DNA of 35,783 bases. Origin: Thomasclavelia sp. (GTDB lineage: Bacteria > Bacillota_I > Bacilli_A > Erysipelotrichales > Coprobacillaceae). Under the pieces are notes generated by a model, which was not told the origin of the DNA, searched no databases, and saw only the letters and a program-made list of their open reading frames with translations. Within the stretch, counting starts at the first letter, position 1. The number at the start of each line of letters is the position of its first letter. A program made the position numbers and the translations under genes. The stretch is taken from contig NZ_JAGHEW010000015.1 in assembly GCF_017889095.1 (NCBI RefSeq), positions 1-35,783 on the forward strand, written 5' to 3'. Positions 26,438 to 35,764 of the stretch are shown piece by piece.

Positions 26438-27025
26438 ATGATTCATTTTGAAAGAGAAGTAGTGGAAGTAGAATTTATTGAAGAAATGTTAAAGATGTTT
26501 CATCATGTCAATGTGGGGATCAATGGTGAAGATGGGTATCCTTATGTAGTACCATTAAATTATGGCTTTGAAATTAATGAAGATAAATTAATCGTTTATA
26601 CTCATTTTATGAAACGGGGATTAAAAGTAGATTTAATCAAAAAAGATCCTCGTGTCTGCTTAGAATTTAGTGCTTTTAATGATTTTCCTGATCGTAAATA
26701 CAAAGGACATTATCATGATTATCGTAGTGTGATTGCTAAAGGAACAATGAAATTAGTTGATGGAAATCAAGATTATGATACTTTTAAAAAGGGCTATGAT
26801 TTATTATATGTATGTAATAATCGGGAAATTAAACCGTTAGAAGACCGTCCGGCTATTCCACCCATGTATATTGGTGTAATTGAATGTGATATGGCTAATG
26901 TTACGGCCAAATCTGAATTTCCAATTCGTAAAAAAGAAGATGTTCCTTTTGTCGATGTTTATAGTCAAGAAATTGATGAAGAACCGTTTGATATTTCGGA
27001 TATCATTGCCGCTAGAAAAAAATGA
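26438..27025 (+). CDS. Flavin split-barrel protein (pyridoxamine oxidase-like, NimA-like)
   Basis: A 195-residue protein of the pyridoxamine 5'-phosphate oxidase-related split-barrel family, whose members bind FMN, F420 or haem. The core pattern is HHVNVGINGEDGYPYVVPLNYGF at about 22-44, then an IVYTHFMKRGLKVDLI strand-helix, and an ECDMANVTAKSE strand near 150. It resembles nitroimidazole-resistance NimA-like proteins. The physiological substrate is unknown. AGGAGG site upstream; single gene closed by a hairpin. Confidence 0.82.
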   Translation: MIHFEREVVEVEFIEEMLKMFHHVNVGINGEDGYPYVVPLNYGFEINEDKLIVYTHFMKRGLKVDLIKKDPRVCLEFSAFNDFPDRKYKGHYHDYRSVIAKGTMKLVDGNQDYDTFKKGYDLLYVCNNREIKPLEDRPAIPPMYIGVIECDMANVTAKSEFPIRKKEDVPFVDVYSQEIDEEPFDISDIIAARKK

Positions 27026-27028
27026 TAG

Positions 27029-27058
27029 TAAAAAGAGTGGACTTACCACTCTTTTATA
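27029..27058. terminator. Bidirectional terminator, split-barrel gene and PNP
   Basis: A 10-bp perfect stem AAAAGAGTGG/CCACTCTTTT (27031-27040 with 27046-27055) with a 5-base loop. It overlaps the PNP stop codon; the T run is better on the minus strand. Confidence 0.85.
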
Positions 27059-27855
27059 ATGTCTTTAATTAGTATTGTAAAGTTCTTTTCTGCTTTATTT
27101 GCAGTTTCGATAACTTCTTCATGATTCAACTTTTGCGTTGATAAACCAGCAGCTTTATTAGTAATTAAAGAAATACCTAATGTTTTCATACCGCAATGGT
27201 TGGCAACGACCGCTTCAGGAACGGTTGACATTCCCACCGCATCACCGCCTAAAACTTTAAAAGCCTGGATTTCGGCTGGTGTTTCATACATCGGTCCTTG
27301 AGCGTAAGCATAAACACCTTCAGTCAATGAAATATTATTCTTTTTAGCGACTTTTAAAGCTAATTCTCGAAGTTCTTGATTGTAAGTTTCGCTCATATCA
27401 GTAAAACGAGGACCAAATTCATCTAAATTAGGACCGCGTAATGGACTTTCCATAAATAAGCTAATATGATCTTTGATTAACATTAATTGACCAGGATTTA
27501 AATCATCACGAATCCCGCCACTGGCGTTGGTTAAGATAAGATTTTCAATTCCTAATCGTTTAAAAACACGAATTGGTAATGTTACAATTGACATATCATT
27601 ACCTTCATAATAATGAAACCGCCCTTTCATGGCAATAACCGTTTTTCCCTCCAATGATCCAATAACCAGTTTACCAGCATGACCAGCTAAATTAGATATT
27701 GGAAAATGGGGTATATCACGGTAGTCTAATTCAATTGGGTTTTTGATTGCATCAACTAAATGCCCTAAACCAGAGCCTAAAATAATCGCAAGATCAATTT
27801 TCCCATGATATTGCGACTTGATGTAATCAGTTGCTTCATTGATTTTAATATACAT
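27043..27855 (-). CDS. punA: Purine nucleoside phosphorylase
   Basis: A 270-residue phosphorylase of the trimeric PNP class, which splits purine (deoxy)nucleosides with phosphate into base and (deoxy)ribose-1-phosphate. Visible motifs are ILGSGLGHLVD at 25-35 (phosphate loop), AGHAGKLVIG, MKGRFHYYEG, LTNASGGI, YAQGPMYETPAEI and GMSTVPEA, ending with the base-binding TNKAAG. Expected role is purine salvage. An AGGAGGTAC site and an extended -10 promoter lie upstream. The next gene, on the other strand, is an HD-domain dNTPase-like protein, also in nucleotide metabolism. Confidence 0.95.
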   Translation of the reverse strand: MYIKINEATDYIKSQYHGKIDLAIILGSGLGHLVDAIKNPIELDYRDIPHFPISNLAGHAGKLVIGSLEGKTVIAMKGRFHYYEGNDMSIVTLPIRVFKRLGIENLILTNASGGIRDDLNPGQLMLIKDHISLFMESPLRGPNLDEFGPRFTDMSETYNQELRELALKVAKKNNISLTEGVYAYAQGPMYETPAEIQAFKVLGGDAVGMSTVPEAVVANHCGMKTLGISLITNKAAGLSTQKLNHEEVIETANKAEKNFTILIKDIIKEW

Positions 27856-27876
27856 ACGTTGTACCTCCTGACTTCA

Positions 27877-27885
27877 ATTATAGCA
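27877..27885 (-). promoter_or_regulatory. Extended -10 promoter of punA
   Basis: TGCTATAAT on the minus strand (27885-27877) is a full extended -10 element; no good -35 is present. Confidence 0.65.
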
Positions 27886-27999
27886 TAAACTTTTTAAATG
27901 TATTATAATGAAAACATAAAAATTATAAAGAATATTTAAATCGTTTATTATATAATCTAATAAATTATAACATATTTATTAGGGTAGGAGGGAAAAATA

Positions 28000-29226
28000 A
28001 TGAATCCATTAAATTATTGTCTAGAACAAACTGAATTAAAGGAAAGTAAAGTTTTTCGTGATGCTATTCATAATTATATTTATGTTGATCAGCCTCTTAT
28101 CCTTGAATTAATTGATACTCCAGAAATGCAGCGTTTGAAAAGAATTAAGCAGTTAGGTGGGGTTCATCAAGTTTATCAAAGTGCTGAACATTCGCGGTTC
28201 ACTCATTCTTTAGGAGTTTATCATGTTGTTTTAAAAATGATCAACGATACGATTCTTAAAGATGTTTTAAGTGATTATGATAAGTTAACCGTAATGTGTG
28301 CCGCTTTATTACATGATATTGGCCACGGTCCGTTTTCTCATTGTTTTGAAGAAGTATTTAAAAGCAGCCATGAAGAATATACAATTAGAATCATTAATGG
28401 TCATAGCCAGGTTCATCAGGTTTTAGAAAGTTTTCATCAAGGTTTTTCAAAACAGGTTAGCAGTATTATTACCAAAGAACATTCTAATAAGATCTTAGTG
28501 CAAATGGTATCTAGTCAACTGGATTGTGATCGGATGGATTATTTATTACGGGATTCTCATTTTACGGGAACTATTTATGGTCATTTTGATATGGCACGGA
28601 TTCTTCGGGTTTTGCGGGTATACGATGGCAAGATCGTTTTTAAAGAATCAGGGGTTCAGGCAATCGAAAACTATATTTTAGCTAGATATCATATGTATTG
28701 GCAGGTTTATTATCATCCAATGGGACGCAGTTATGAACAAATTTTAATGAGTATATTTAAACGAATCAAAGATTTATATTTACAAGGATTTGATTTAGGG
28801 GATATTCGTTATTTAGTACCGTTTATTAATGGTAATGTTAGTGAAGCGGATTATTTGAAATTAGATGAAAGTATTATTTTATATTATTTTACAGTATTTA
28901 AAGAATCTAAAGATCCTATTTTAGCGGATTTATGTGATCGGTTTTTAAATCGGCGGTTATTTAATTATTGCGATTTAGTTGATGCTGATGATATCGAAGT
29001 AATCAAAAAACGGTGTATTAAGCTGGGTTATGATCCTAAGTATTATGTTTTATTTGATGATCAAAGTCAAATTCCTTATTTTATTAGTCATGATGAACTT
29101 AGTGAGATTGAAATATTAGTCAATGGTAAATTGCGTTTTTTACCGGAAGTTTCCGAAATCGTTGGAGCGATTATTAAAGCAAAGAAAAATAAAGATGATC
29201 AAAAGATATTTTATCCCGAAGGATAA
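28000..29226 (+). CDS. HD-domain dNTPase-like protein (SAMHD1/YwfO type)
   Basis: A 408-residue HD-domain phosphohydrolase. Metal ligands are His69 (in RFTHSLG), His105-Asp106 (LLHDIGHG) and Asp175 (QLDCDRMDY). The opening RDAIHNYIYVD and the segment TPEMQRLKRIKQLG are shared with SAMHD1-like dNTP triphosphohydrolases such as B. subtilis YwfO. Family members cut dNTPs into nucleoside and triphosphate, often under allosteric control. The exact substrate cannot be read from sequence. An AGGAGG site precedes the start; it is a single gene convergent with the PBP gene. Confidence 0.9.
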   Translation: MNPLNYCLEQTELKESKVFRDAIHNYIYVDQPLILELIDTPEMQRLKRIKQLGGVHQVYQSAEHSRFTHSLGVYHVVLKMINDTILKDVLSDYDKLTVMCAALLHDIGHGPFSHCFEEVFKSSHEEYTIRIINGHSQVHQVLESFHQGFSKQVSSIITKEHSNKILVQMVSSQLDCDRMDYLLRDSHFTGTIYGHFDMARILRVLRVYDGKIVFKESGVQAIENYILARYHMYWQVYYHPMGRSYEQILMSIFKRIKDLYLQGFDLGDIRYLVPFINGNVSEADYLKLDESIILYYFTVFKESKDPILADLCDRFLNRRLFNYCDLVDADDIEVIKKRCIKLGYDPKYYVLFDDQSQIPYFISHDELSEIEILVNGKLRFLPEVSEIVGAIIKAKKNKDDQKIFYPEG

Positions 29227-29246
29227 ACTTCGGGATCATTCTTTTT
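29213..29246 (+). terminator. Terminator of the HD-domain gene
   Basis: A 9-bp perfect stem ATCCCGAAG/CTTCGGGAT (29213-29221 with 29228-29236) then CATTC and six Ts. It overlaps the last codons and stop; the converging PBP stop lies inside the element. Confidence 0.9.
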
Positions 29247-31113
29247 TAAACCAGTAAACAATACCGTTTTCATCAACATCACCAGTTAAGGGATTGATAG
29301 CAATTTGCTGCAACTTTGAAGTTGGCTGATACCATTTAGTTGTTTTAATTTCATTTGTATATTTTAAAATATCAACAACGGTTTTTTTAGCGACGGTTTT
29401 ATCTTCAGTAGTAGTCATTTTCCGATTATCATCATAACCAACCCAACTGGCAACTAAAATATCGGGATTATAGCCAACGGCAAGATTATCATAATCGGTA
29501 CTTCCAGTTTTACAGGCATTAACGTTATCAAGTTTATAAGCGGCCATAGTTGCCTGGAGATAGGTACTAAAAGTATCATTAAAACTAGAAGTTAATAATT
29601 GTGACAAGACTAAACAGGTATCCTGATTTAACATCTTTGTATCATCACTTTGATGCTGATATAAGATCTTTCCTTCATCATTGGTAATCTTTTCAATCAG
29701 ATAAAGATGATTATAAACGCCTTCACTGGCAATACAGTTATACATATTCGCTAAATTATAAATATTGGTATTTAAAGTACCTAGAGCTAATGAAGCATTA
29801 GCTTTAACATCATCAATGCCAAATTTTTTAATTAAAGCGGCGAGATTTTCTTCGCCTAAAAACAAATGGGTTTTAACGGCATAAATATTATCTGATACCG
29901 CAATTGCCTGGGCTAAAGTAATATCCTGATAAGCATATTTATCATTAAAATTACCAGGGCTATAAGTAGTATTATCATCTAATTTAAAAGTCGTCGGTTC
30001 GCATAAAAAAGTAGTAGTCGGAGTAAAACCATTTTCAAGCGCTAAATAGTATAATAACGGTTTAACGGTACTGCCAATTTGCCGATTGGCTTTAGTAGCC
30101 CGGTTATATTGTGAAATTGCATAATCTTTACCACCGGTTAAAGCTAATACTTTACTAGTATAAGGTTCAACAACGATACTAGCGGTTTCTACTTCACTGT
30201 CTTTAGTATATTCACTGGCGCTATTTGCTAAAACATCTTGATAGTCCTGGTTAAAAGTAGTATAAATGTTTAAACCTTGATTTAAATAAGTATTATTATA
30301 AAAACCTAATTCCTCTAATTCATCAATAACGGCATCTTTGTAATAATTATTAGCGATATTTTCATCAGTTTGATGAACTTTAGCTAAATTTAGATCACTA
30401 GCTAATACTTTTTCTTTTTGACTTTCACTAATTTCATCACAATTGATCAAAGCATCTAAAACTAAACTTTGACGTTTACGCGAAGCTGTTTCATCATTTA
30501 ATGGCGAATAGTAAGTAGGACCATTAACAACCCCCGCTAGCATGCTGCTTTCGTTTAGATCTAATTCTTTAGCACTTTTACCATAAAAATACTGAGCAGC
30601 ATTTTCAATCCCATAAATACCATGACCAAAATAAACATTATTAATATAACCCTCAAGAATTTCATCTTTACTTAAATGTGTTTCTAACTGCATCGTTAAA
30701 AAAGCTTCTTTGATTTTTCGTGACCATGATTTTTCATTAGTCAAATAAAGCAGCCGGGCATATTGCTGGGTGATGGTACTGGCACCTTGAGCCGTATCTT
30801 GAGTAGTTAAATTTACTTTGATGGCACGTACGATTCCAATTGGATCAAAACCACGATGTTGATAAAAGCGCTGATCTTCAATGGCAATGATGCTTTTTAA
30901 AAAATAATCGCTAACTTCATCAAGGCTGACATAATGACCGGCATAATCATTGATTGACTGGTAAAAGATACTATCAGTATCATCATATAATTTTAAATAA
31001 CGATTTTTATTTAAGTCAGGTTCACCCATACAATAGGCAACAACATAAAAAGATAAAGCGAGAGTAAACATTCCCGCTAGCGAAAAGACTAAGATTTTGA
31101 TTACTTTTTTCAT
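29236..31113 (-). CDS. Class A penicillin-binding protein (PBP1A family)
   Basis: A 625-residue bifunctional cell-wall synthase with an N-terminal membrane anchor (about 5-28). The GT51 transglycosylase domain has catalytic Glu79 in EDQRFYQHRG, GASTITQQ at 110-117 and KDEILEGYINNVYFGHGIYG at 149-168. The transpeptidase domain has Ser348-T-V-Lys351, Ser407-D-Asn409 and Lys535-T-Gly537. It lacks the long C-terminal extensions of some PBP1 proteins. It builds glycan strands and cross-links them outside the membrane. The gene is alone on the minus strand, with a GGTGAG-like ribosome site. Confidence 0.94.
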   Translation of the reverse strand: MKKVIKILVFSLAGMFTLALSFYVVAYCMGEPDLNKNRYLKLYDDTDSIFYQSINDYAGHYVSLDEVSDYFLKSIIAIEDQRFYQHRGFDPIGIVRAIKVNLTTQDTAQGASTITQQYARLLYLTNEKSWSRKIKEAFLTMQLETHLSKDEILEGYINNVYFGHGIYGIENAAQYFYGKSAKELDLNESSMLAGVVNGPTYYSPLNDETASRKRQSLVLDALINCDEISESQKEKVLASDLNLAKVHQTDENIANNYYKDAVIDELEELGFYNNTYLNQGLNIYTTFNQDYQDVLANSASEYTKDSEVETASIVVEPYTSKVLALTGGKDYAISQYNRATKANRQIGSTVKPLLYYLALENGFTPTTTFLCEPTTFKLDDNTTYSPGNFNDKYAYQDITLAQAIAVSDNIYAVKTHLFLGEENLAALIKKFGIDDVKANASLALGTLNTNIYNLANMYNCIASEGVYNHLYLIEKITNDEGKILYQHQSDDTKMLNQDTCLVLSQLLTSSFNDTFSTYLQATMAAYKLDNVNACKTGSTDYDNLAVGYNPDILVASWVGYDDNRKMTTTEDKTVAKKTVVDILKYTNEIKTTKWYQPTSKLQQIAINPLTGDVDENGIVYWFKKE

Positions 31114-31148
31114 TTATTAACTCACCAAAAGTATTCTTGCCTTATTTG

Positions 31149-31157
31149 TGTTATAAT
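31149..31157 (+). promoter_or_regulatory. Extended -10 promoter of the DUF1934-cls genes
   Basis: TGTTATAAT is a full extended -10 element. No -35 is recognised. Confidence 0.65.
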
Positions 31158-31197
31158 ATGCACTAACATCAAAGGTTTTTATGAAAGGTTGAAGATG

Positions 31198-31569
31198 ATG
31201 AAAAGATTAATAAAGTTGAATTATCACAGTGTGTTTAAATATGAACATGACCAGGAGTCATTTAAGTATAATGACGTTGCTTATTTAGAAGAAAAAGATG
31301 AGCGAACAGTTATTAGTTTTGATCAAGTTAAAATTGTTTTAAAAGATAATGAAGTTATTTTACATAACGCTAATGGAATCTTACGATTAAAGCAGGGTAG
31401 TGAGATTTTAAATCATTATCAGGTTCCTTATGGTACTTTAGAGTTAAAAACGCGTTTAATTAGTTATGAAACTGGTGATAGTATTAAAATAAAATATGAA
31501 TTATATGATGGTATAAATTTATTAAGCCGGGTTTATATTTTAATTAAATATCAAATTTTGGAGAATTAA
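31198..31569 (+). CDS. DUF1934 (YwiB-like) protein
   Basis: A 123-residue protein of the DUF1934 family, a small beta-barrel of unknown function with lipocalin-like topology. Recognisable parts are the central VILHNANGILRLKQG and the C-terminal ISYETGDSIKIKYELYDG. In many Firmicutes the gene neighbours argS, as it does here, with cls in between. Start 31198 is chosen for spacing from AAAGG (31184-31188). An ATG at 31195 and a TTG at 31189 in the same frame are possible but closer to it. Confidence 0.8.
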   Translation: MKRLIKLNYHSVFKYEHDQESFKYNDVAYLEEKDERTVISFDQVKIVLKDNEVILHNANGILRLKQGSEILNHYQVPYGTLELKTRLISYETGDSIKIKYELYDGINLLSRVYILIKYQILEN

Positions 31570-31571
31570 AG

Positions 31572-33092
31572 ATGCGAATTTTAAAGATCTTACAAAATCG
31601 AATCGTAGTGCTAGTTACTTTAATTGGACTACAGATTATTTTAATTGCTTTAGGAATGCGTTATTTATTTTATGATGCGACGATTTTAAAAGCCATTTCA
31701 ATTACCATTAGTTTATTAGTTACTTTATATATTATAAATAAAGATGATGACGATTCGGGTTATAAAATTATTTGGCTGATTCCAATTCTAGTGTTTCCGG
31801 TTTTTGGGGGTATTTTGTATTTGGTTTTTGGTAATAAAAAACCAGCTAAAAAGTTACAAGATGCTTATTTAAGTCAAGATGAAGCAATGGAATCGTGCTG
31901 TTATCCAAATAACATTCAAGAAAATATTGCAGATGAAGGAATTAAAGGACAGGTTAATTATTTAGTCGATCAAGAATTTCCGGTTTATGATAATAGTGAG
32001 GTTAAGTATTATCCCTTAGGTGATTGTGCTTTTCCTGATTTATTGGCGGAATTAAAAAAAGCTAAGCATTTTATTTTTATGGAATATTTTATTGTCCAGG
32101 AAGGTGAAATGTTTGATCAGGTATTGGAAATATTAAAACAAAAGGTTAAAGAGGGTGTAGAAGTCCGGTTTATGTATGATGATATGGGTTCTTTAACGAT
32201 GTTACCATTTCGCTATTATCAAGAACTAGAAAGCTATGGAATCAAAAGTATTGCCTTTAACCATATTGTTCCGTTTCTTTCAATTGTCATGAATAATCGT
32301 GACCACCGTAAAATTACGGTTATTGATGGCTGGGTTGGATTTAGTGGCGGTTTTAATTTAGCTGATGAATATATTAACGCTAAAGTTAAATATGGCCATT
32401 GGAAAGATACTGGGGTGATGATCAAAGGAGAAGCAGTCTGGAATTTAACGAGATTGTTTTTAGCGACCTGGAATGCTTCATTGCATCAGGTAGAAGATTA
32501 TGATAAATATCATCCCCGTCATTATTTAATGCCTAAAATTAATCCTAGCGGTTATGTTTTGCCTTATGGGGATTCGCCATTAGATGCTAAACCAGTTGGT
32601 AAAAATGTTTATTTAAATATTATTAATCAGGCTAAGCGGTATTTATATATTAATACTCCATATTTAATTATCAATGATGAATTAAAAAATGCGTTATGTT
32701 TAGCGGTTTTAAGAGGGGTTGATGTAAGAATTGTGACGCCGGGAATTCCTGATAAAAAAACGGTTTTTAAAGTTACTCGTTCATATTATGAATATTTAGT
32801 TTTAGGTGGTGTAAAGATTTATGAATATACTCCAGGTTTTATGCACGCTAAAAACTTTGTCTGTGATGATAAAATTGCCACAGTGGGAACGATTAATTTA
32901 GATTATCGTAGTTTGTATCTTCATTTTGAATGTGGTGTTTATATGTATGATTGTAAAGCTGTCAAAGATATTAAAGATGATTTTTTAAGCACGATTGCAC
33001 TAAGCAAAGAGATTAGCTATGATGATGTTATCAAAGGACGTTTTCGGGGCTGGTTAGAAGCAATTCTACGATTATTTGCACCGCTTTTATAA
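31572..33092 (+). CDS. cls: Cardiolipin synthase
   Basis: A 506-residue membrane enzyme that joins two phosphatidylglycerols into cardiolipin. Two or three N-terminal hydrophobic segments (about 11-30, 38-54, 62-86) precede two phospholipase D-type HKD motifs: HRKITVIDGWVGFSGGFN near 240 and HAKNFVCDDKIATVGTINLD near 423. The length is normal for bacterial Cls. It starts 2 bases after the DUF1934 stop, with a TTGGAG site, so the two share a transcript. Confidence 0.94.
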   Translation: MRILKILQNRIVVLVTLIGLQIILIALGMRYLFYDATILKAISITISLLVTLYIINKDDDDSGYKIIWLIPILVFPVFGGILYLVFGNKKPAKKLQDAYLSQDEAMESCCYPNNIQENIADEGIKGQVNYLVDQEFPVYDNSEVKYYPLGDCAFPDLLAELKKAKHFIFMEYFIVQEGEMFDQVLEILKQKVKEGVEVRFMYDDMGSLTMLPFRYYQELESYGIKSIAFNHIVPFLSIVMNNRDHRKITVIDGWVGFSGGFNLADEYINAKVKYGHWKDTGVMIKGEAVWNLTRLFLATWNASLHQVEDYDKYHPRHYLMPKINPSGYVLPYGDSPLDAKPVGKNVYLNIINQAKRYLYINTPYLIINDELKNALCLAVLRGVDVRIVTPGIPDKKTVFKVTRSYYEYLVLGGVKIYEYTPGFMHAKNFVCDDKIATVGTINLDYRSLYLHFECGVYMYDCKAVKDIKDDFLSTIALSKEISYDDVIKGRFRGWLEAILRLFAPLL

Positions 33093-33104
33093 AAGTGCTT
33101 TTAT
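33082..33104 (+). terminator. Weak hairpin after cls
   Basis: A CGCTTT/AAAGTG stem with TATA loop, one G-T pair, then CTTTTA. Mostly A-T, so efficiency is doubtful. Confidence 0.4.
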
Positions 33105-33191
33105 CATAAAATTTTTTTAAAAACATTGACTTAATGAGGGTTTAATGGTAATTTAATAAAGATATGTAAGGACGTTAAAAGGAGGACAATA

Positions 33192-34853
33192 ATGGCAGTT
33201 AATAAAATCGAAGCGACATTAAAAGAAGCCTTAAAGCAGGCAATTATTAAATGTGGTTTTGTTGATGAATATGATCAAAATAGTATAACAATTGAAATAC
33301 CAAAAGATAAGGCTCATGGCGATTATTCAACTAACTTAGCAATGCAGTTAACTAAGTTATTAAAACGTAATCCTCGTCAAATTGCTCAGGAAATTGTGGA
33401 TGCGATTGATCAAAATGCAGCCCAAATTGAAAAGATTGAAATTGCAGGTCCGGGTTTTATTAATTTATTCTTAGCTAAAAATGCAATGACTTCAATCATT
33501 AAAGAAGTTTTAGCTGAACAAGAAAACTATGGATGCAGTGATCATGGTCAAAAGATAAAATATAATGTTGAATTTGTTTCCGCTAATCCAACTGGTGATT
33601 TGCATTTAGGACACGCTAAAGGAGCGGCTGTTGGTGATAGTATTTGTCGAATCATGACAGCGGCTGGATATGATGTAACTAGAGAGTATTATATTAATGA
33701 TGCTGGTAACCAGATTTATAATCTAGCTTTATCTTTATATGCACGTTACCAGGAAGCTTTTGGAATTGATGCCAAGATGCCTGAAGATGGTTACTATGGT
33801 CAGGATGTTAAAGATATTGCTTTAAAGATCAAAGAAACTGAAGGTGATAAGTATTTAAATATGCCTGAAGATAAAGCAATTGCTTTCTTTAGAAATAAAG
33901 GAACTGAATATGAATTACAAAAAATCAAAGATATTTTAAAACAATTTAGAGTTTCTTTTGATGTGTGGTTTTCAGAAACATCTTTATATGAAAATAATTG
34001 TGTTGTACCAACGGTAGAAAAATTAAAAGAAGCTGGATATACTTATGAAGCTGATGGAGCTTTATGGTTTAAATCAACGGAATTTAATGATGATAAAGAT
34101 CGGGTCTTAATAAAAAGTGATGGCAGCTATACTTATTTAACTCCAGATATTGCTTATCATTTAAATAAATTAGATCGTGGTTATGAGTATTTAGTTGATT
34201 TATTTGGAGCTGATCATCATGGTTATATTAATCGAATGAAAGCAGCAATCCAGGCTTTAGGATATAACGCTGATCAATTAAATATTGATATTATTCAAAT
34301 GGTTAGAATGATGAATAATGGCGAACCAGTAAAAATGTCTAAACGAACTGGAAATGCCGTTACAATTCAAGATTTAATTGATGAAATTGGTGTTGATGCA
34401 ACTCGTTATTTCTTTGTTTCTAAAGCAGCTAATACCCCATTTGATTTTGATATCGGTTTAGCTAAATCTAAATCAAATGAAAACCCAGTTTATTATGCTC
34501 AATATGCACATGCTAGAATGTGTTCAATTAAAGCTCAAGCTTCTAAAGCAGGATTAACTGCTAGTGATCACTATGAATTATTAGTAAATCCTAAAGAAAT
34601 TGAATTAGTTAAACATATTAATGAGTTTAGAAACGTAGTAATAGATAGTGCGGTAAGTCGAATGCCTCATAAAATCGCTAACTATATTCAAAGATTAGCT
34701 CAATTATTCCATAGCTTCTATAATGAATGTTATGTAATTGATGAAAATAATTTAGAATTAAGTGCGCAAAGATTAGCATTAGTTGAAGCTAGTCGCATTA
34801 CGTTAGCTAATGCCTTGAATTTAATCGGTGTTAGTGCCCCAGAAAAAATGTAG
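33192..34853 (+). CDS. argS: Arginine--tRNA ligase
   Basis: A 553-residue class I synthetase that charges tRNA-Arg. The N-terminal Add1-type domain (1-110) is followed by the ATP site PTGDLHLGHAKGAA (HLGH form of HIGH, near 132-145) and KMSKRTGN near 379, and a C-terminal anticodon domain with the family's MYYAQYAHAR-like VYYAQYAHARM. A perfect AAAGGAGG site precedes the ATG. The 99-base leader has a TTGACT at 33126 but no T-box. rpoE follows after 12 bases. Confidence 0.96.
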   Translation: MAVNKIEATLKEALKQAIIKCGFVDEYDQNSITIEIPKDKAHGDYSTNLAMQLTKLLKRNPRQIAQEIVDAIDQNAAQIEKIEIAGPGFINLFLAKNAMTSIIKEVLAEQENYGCSDHGQKIKYNVEFVSANPTGDLHLGHAKGAAVGDSICRIMTAAGYDVTREYYINDAGNQIYNLALSLYARYQEAFGIDAKMPEDGYYGQDVKDIALKIKETEGDKYLNMPEDKAIAFFRNKGTEYELQKIKDILKQFRVSFDVWFSETSLYENNCVVPTVEKLKEAGYTYEADGALWFKSTEFNDDKDRVLIKSDGSYTYLTPDIAYHLNKLDRGYEYLVDLFGADHHGYINRMKAAIQALGYNADQLNIDIIQMVRMMNNGEPVKMSKRTGNAVTIQDLIDEIGVDATRYFFVSKAANTPFDFDIGLAKSKSNENPVYYAQYAHARMCSIKAQASKAGLTASDHYELLVNPKEIELVKHINEFRNVVIDSAVSRMPHKIANYIQRLAQLFHSFYNECYVIDENNLELSAQRLALVEASRITLANALNLIGVSAPEKM

Positions 34854-34865
34854 GAGGATAAACAA

Positions 34866-35213
34866 ATGGATAGTATGGATAAATATCGTGATATGTCAAT
34901 GGTTGATGTTGCCTTTGAATTAATGTCAAAGAAAAAAACTGCAGTTAATTTCTTCAAATTATGGGAAGAAGTTTGCCAAATGAAAAAATTTGATGATGAA
35001 CAAAAAGATGAAAAAGAATCTTTGTTTTATACAAACATTACTTTAGATGGACGTTTTATCACTGTTGGTGAAAATGCTTGGGATCTAAGAAGTCGTCATA
35101 AATTTAGTGATGTTCATATTGATATGAATGATATCTACAGTGATGATGAAGAAGATACGCCAGAAGAACCAGAAGAAGACGTTGATTCTACAATCGAAGA
35201 TGATTACAATTAA
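34866..35213 (+). CDS. rpoE: DNA-directed RNA polymerase subunit delta
   Basis: Delta is a small Gram-positive RNA polymerase subunit that speeds enzyme recycling. This 115-residue version has the HARE-HTH fold in the first ~75 residues (SMVDVAFELMSKKKTAVNF; LDGRFITVGENAWDLR) and a short, very acidic tail of Asp/Glu. The tail is shorter than that of B. subtilis delta (total there about 170 residues). An AGGAGG site precedes it; argS and rpoE form a pair closed by a terminator. This rpoE is unrelated to proteobacterial sigma-E. Confidence 0.93.
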   Translation: MDSMDKYRDMSMVDVAFELMSKKKTAVNFFKLWEEVCQMKKFDDEQKDEKESLFYTNITLDGRFITVGENAWDLRSRHKFSDVHIDMNDIYSDDEEDTPEEPEEDVDSTIEDDYN

Positions 35214-35220
35214 AACAAAC

Positions 35221-35251
35221 AAAAATGTCAGAGTTAGCTCTGGCATTTTTT
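35221..35251 (+). terminator. Terminator of argS-rpoE
   Basis: A 13-bp stem (35221-35233 with 35238-35250, one G-T pair), TTAG loop and a T run. Confidence 0.92.
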
Positions 35252-35279
35252 AAGTTAATTAAAATGTAATTGTTTATCT

Positions 35280-35381
35280 TTATTCTTCTTTAGGAGTTTT
35301 TAACTGGCTGCATATTTCATGGTATGTTCCTTCATGCTCGTCTGAGTTTTCTTCTAATCGTTTAAAAAAGCGTTTGCTTTT
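35280..35381 (-). pseudogene. Possible C-terminal gene remnant downstream of padR
   Basis: A 33-codon open stretch on the minus strand, with no start codon, ends in RLEENSDEHEGTYHEICSQ followed by LKTPKEE and a stop. Composition looks protein-like. PadR genes are often followed by a gene for a small regulated protein (for example HAAS/DUF1700); this could be what remains of one. Its first codons fall in the padR terminator hairpin, so it may also be chance. Confidence 0.3.
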
Positions 35382-35383
35382 TT
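35364..35383 (-). terminator. Terminator of the padR gene
   Basis: An 8-bp perfect stem AAAAAAGC/GCTTTTTT with a four-base loop, 39 bases after the padR stop. Symmetric T runs could work on both strands. Confidence 0.7.
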
Positions 35384-35422
35384 AGTGATAAAATGAAATG
35401 TCTATTTACATTCCTTGATAGT

Positions 35423-35764
35423 TTATTTATCCTTATCTCTTCCCATTATTTCTAAGATTGCATTATTAACAGTTAAATAGTTTGCATATAATTCGTTTAA
35501 ATATTCTTTTCCTTTAGGTTCTATTTGATAATAAATTCTCGTTTTTCTTTTCCCGACTAGAACTTTTTTGTCGCTGATATATTCTTTATCAAGAAGGCGA
35601 TAAAGAATAGGATACATCACCCCTTCAGCAATCTTGATTTTGTCATTAGATAATTCAGCCATTTTTTGAGCAATTTGATAGCCGTAATAATTTCCATCAC
35701 CGATTTCAATTATTTTAAGCAGCAGCATTTCCATCTTAAAAAAACTGTTAACAGATTTTGGCAT
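35423..35764 (-). CDS. PadR-family transcriptional regulator
   Basis: A 113-residue winged-helix repressor of the short PadR-s2 type. The N-terminal FKMEMLLLKIIEIGDGNYYGYQI helix pattern, the GVMYPILYRLLDKEYI recognition helix (about 48-63) and the KTRIYYQIEPKGKEYL wing (74-89) are typical. Such proteins usually repress neighbouring membrane or transporter genes in response to small molecules or cell-wall stress. The start follows a GAAAGGAA site. No intact target gene follows within the window. Confidence 0.9.
   Translation of the reverse strand: MPKSVNSFFKMEMLLLKIIEIGDGNYYGYQIAQKMAELSNDKIKIAEGVMYPILYRLLDKEYISDKKVLVGKRKTRIYYQIEPKGKEYLNELYANYLTVNNAILEIMGRDKDK

Noticed and set aside
33093-33191. 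T-box riboswitch before argS
   Set aside because: The leader is only about 100 bases and has no T-box sequence or competing terminator/antiterminator pair.
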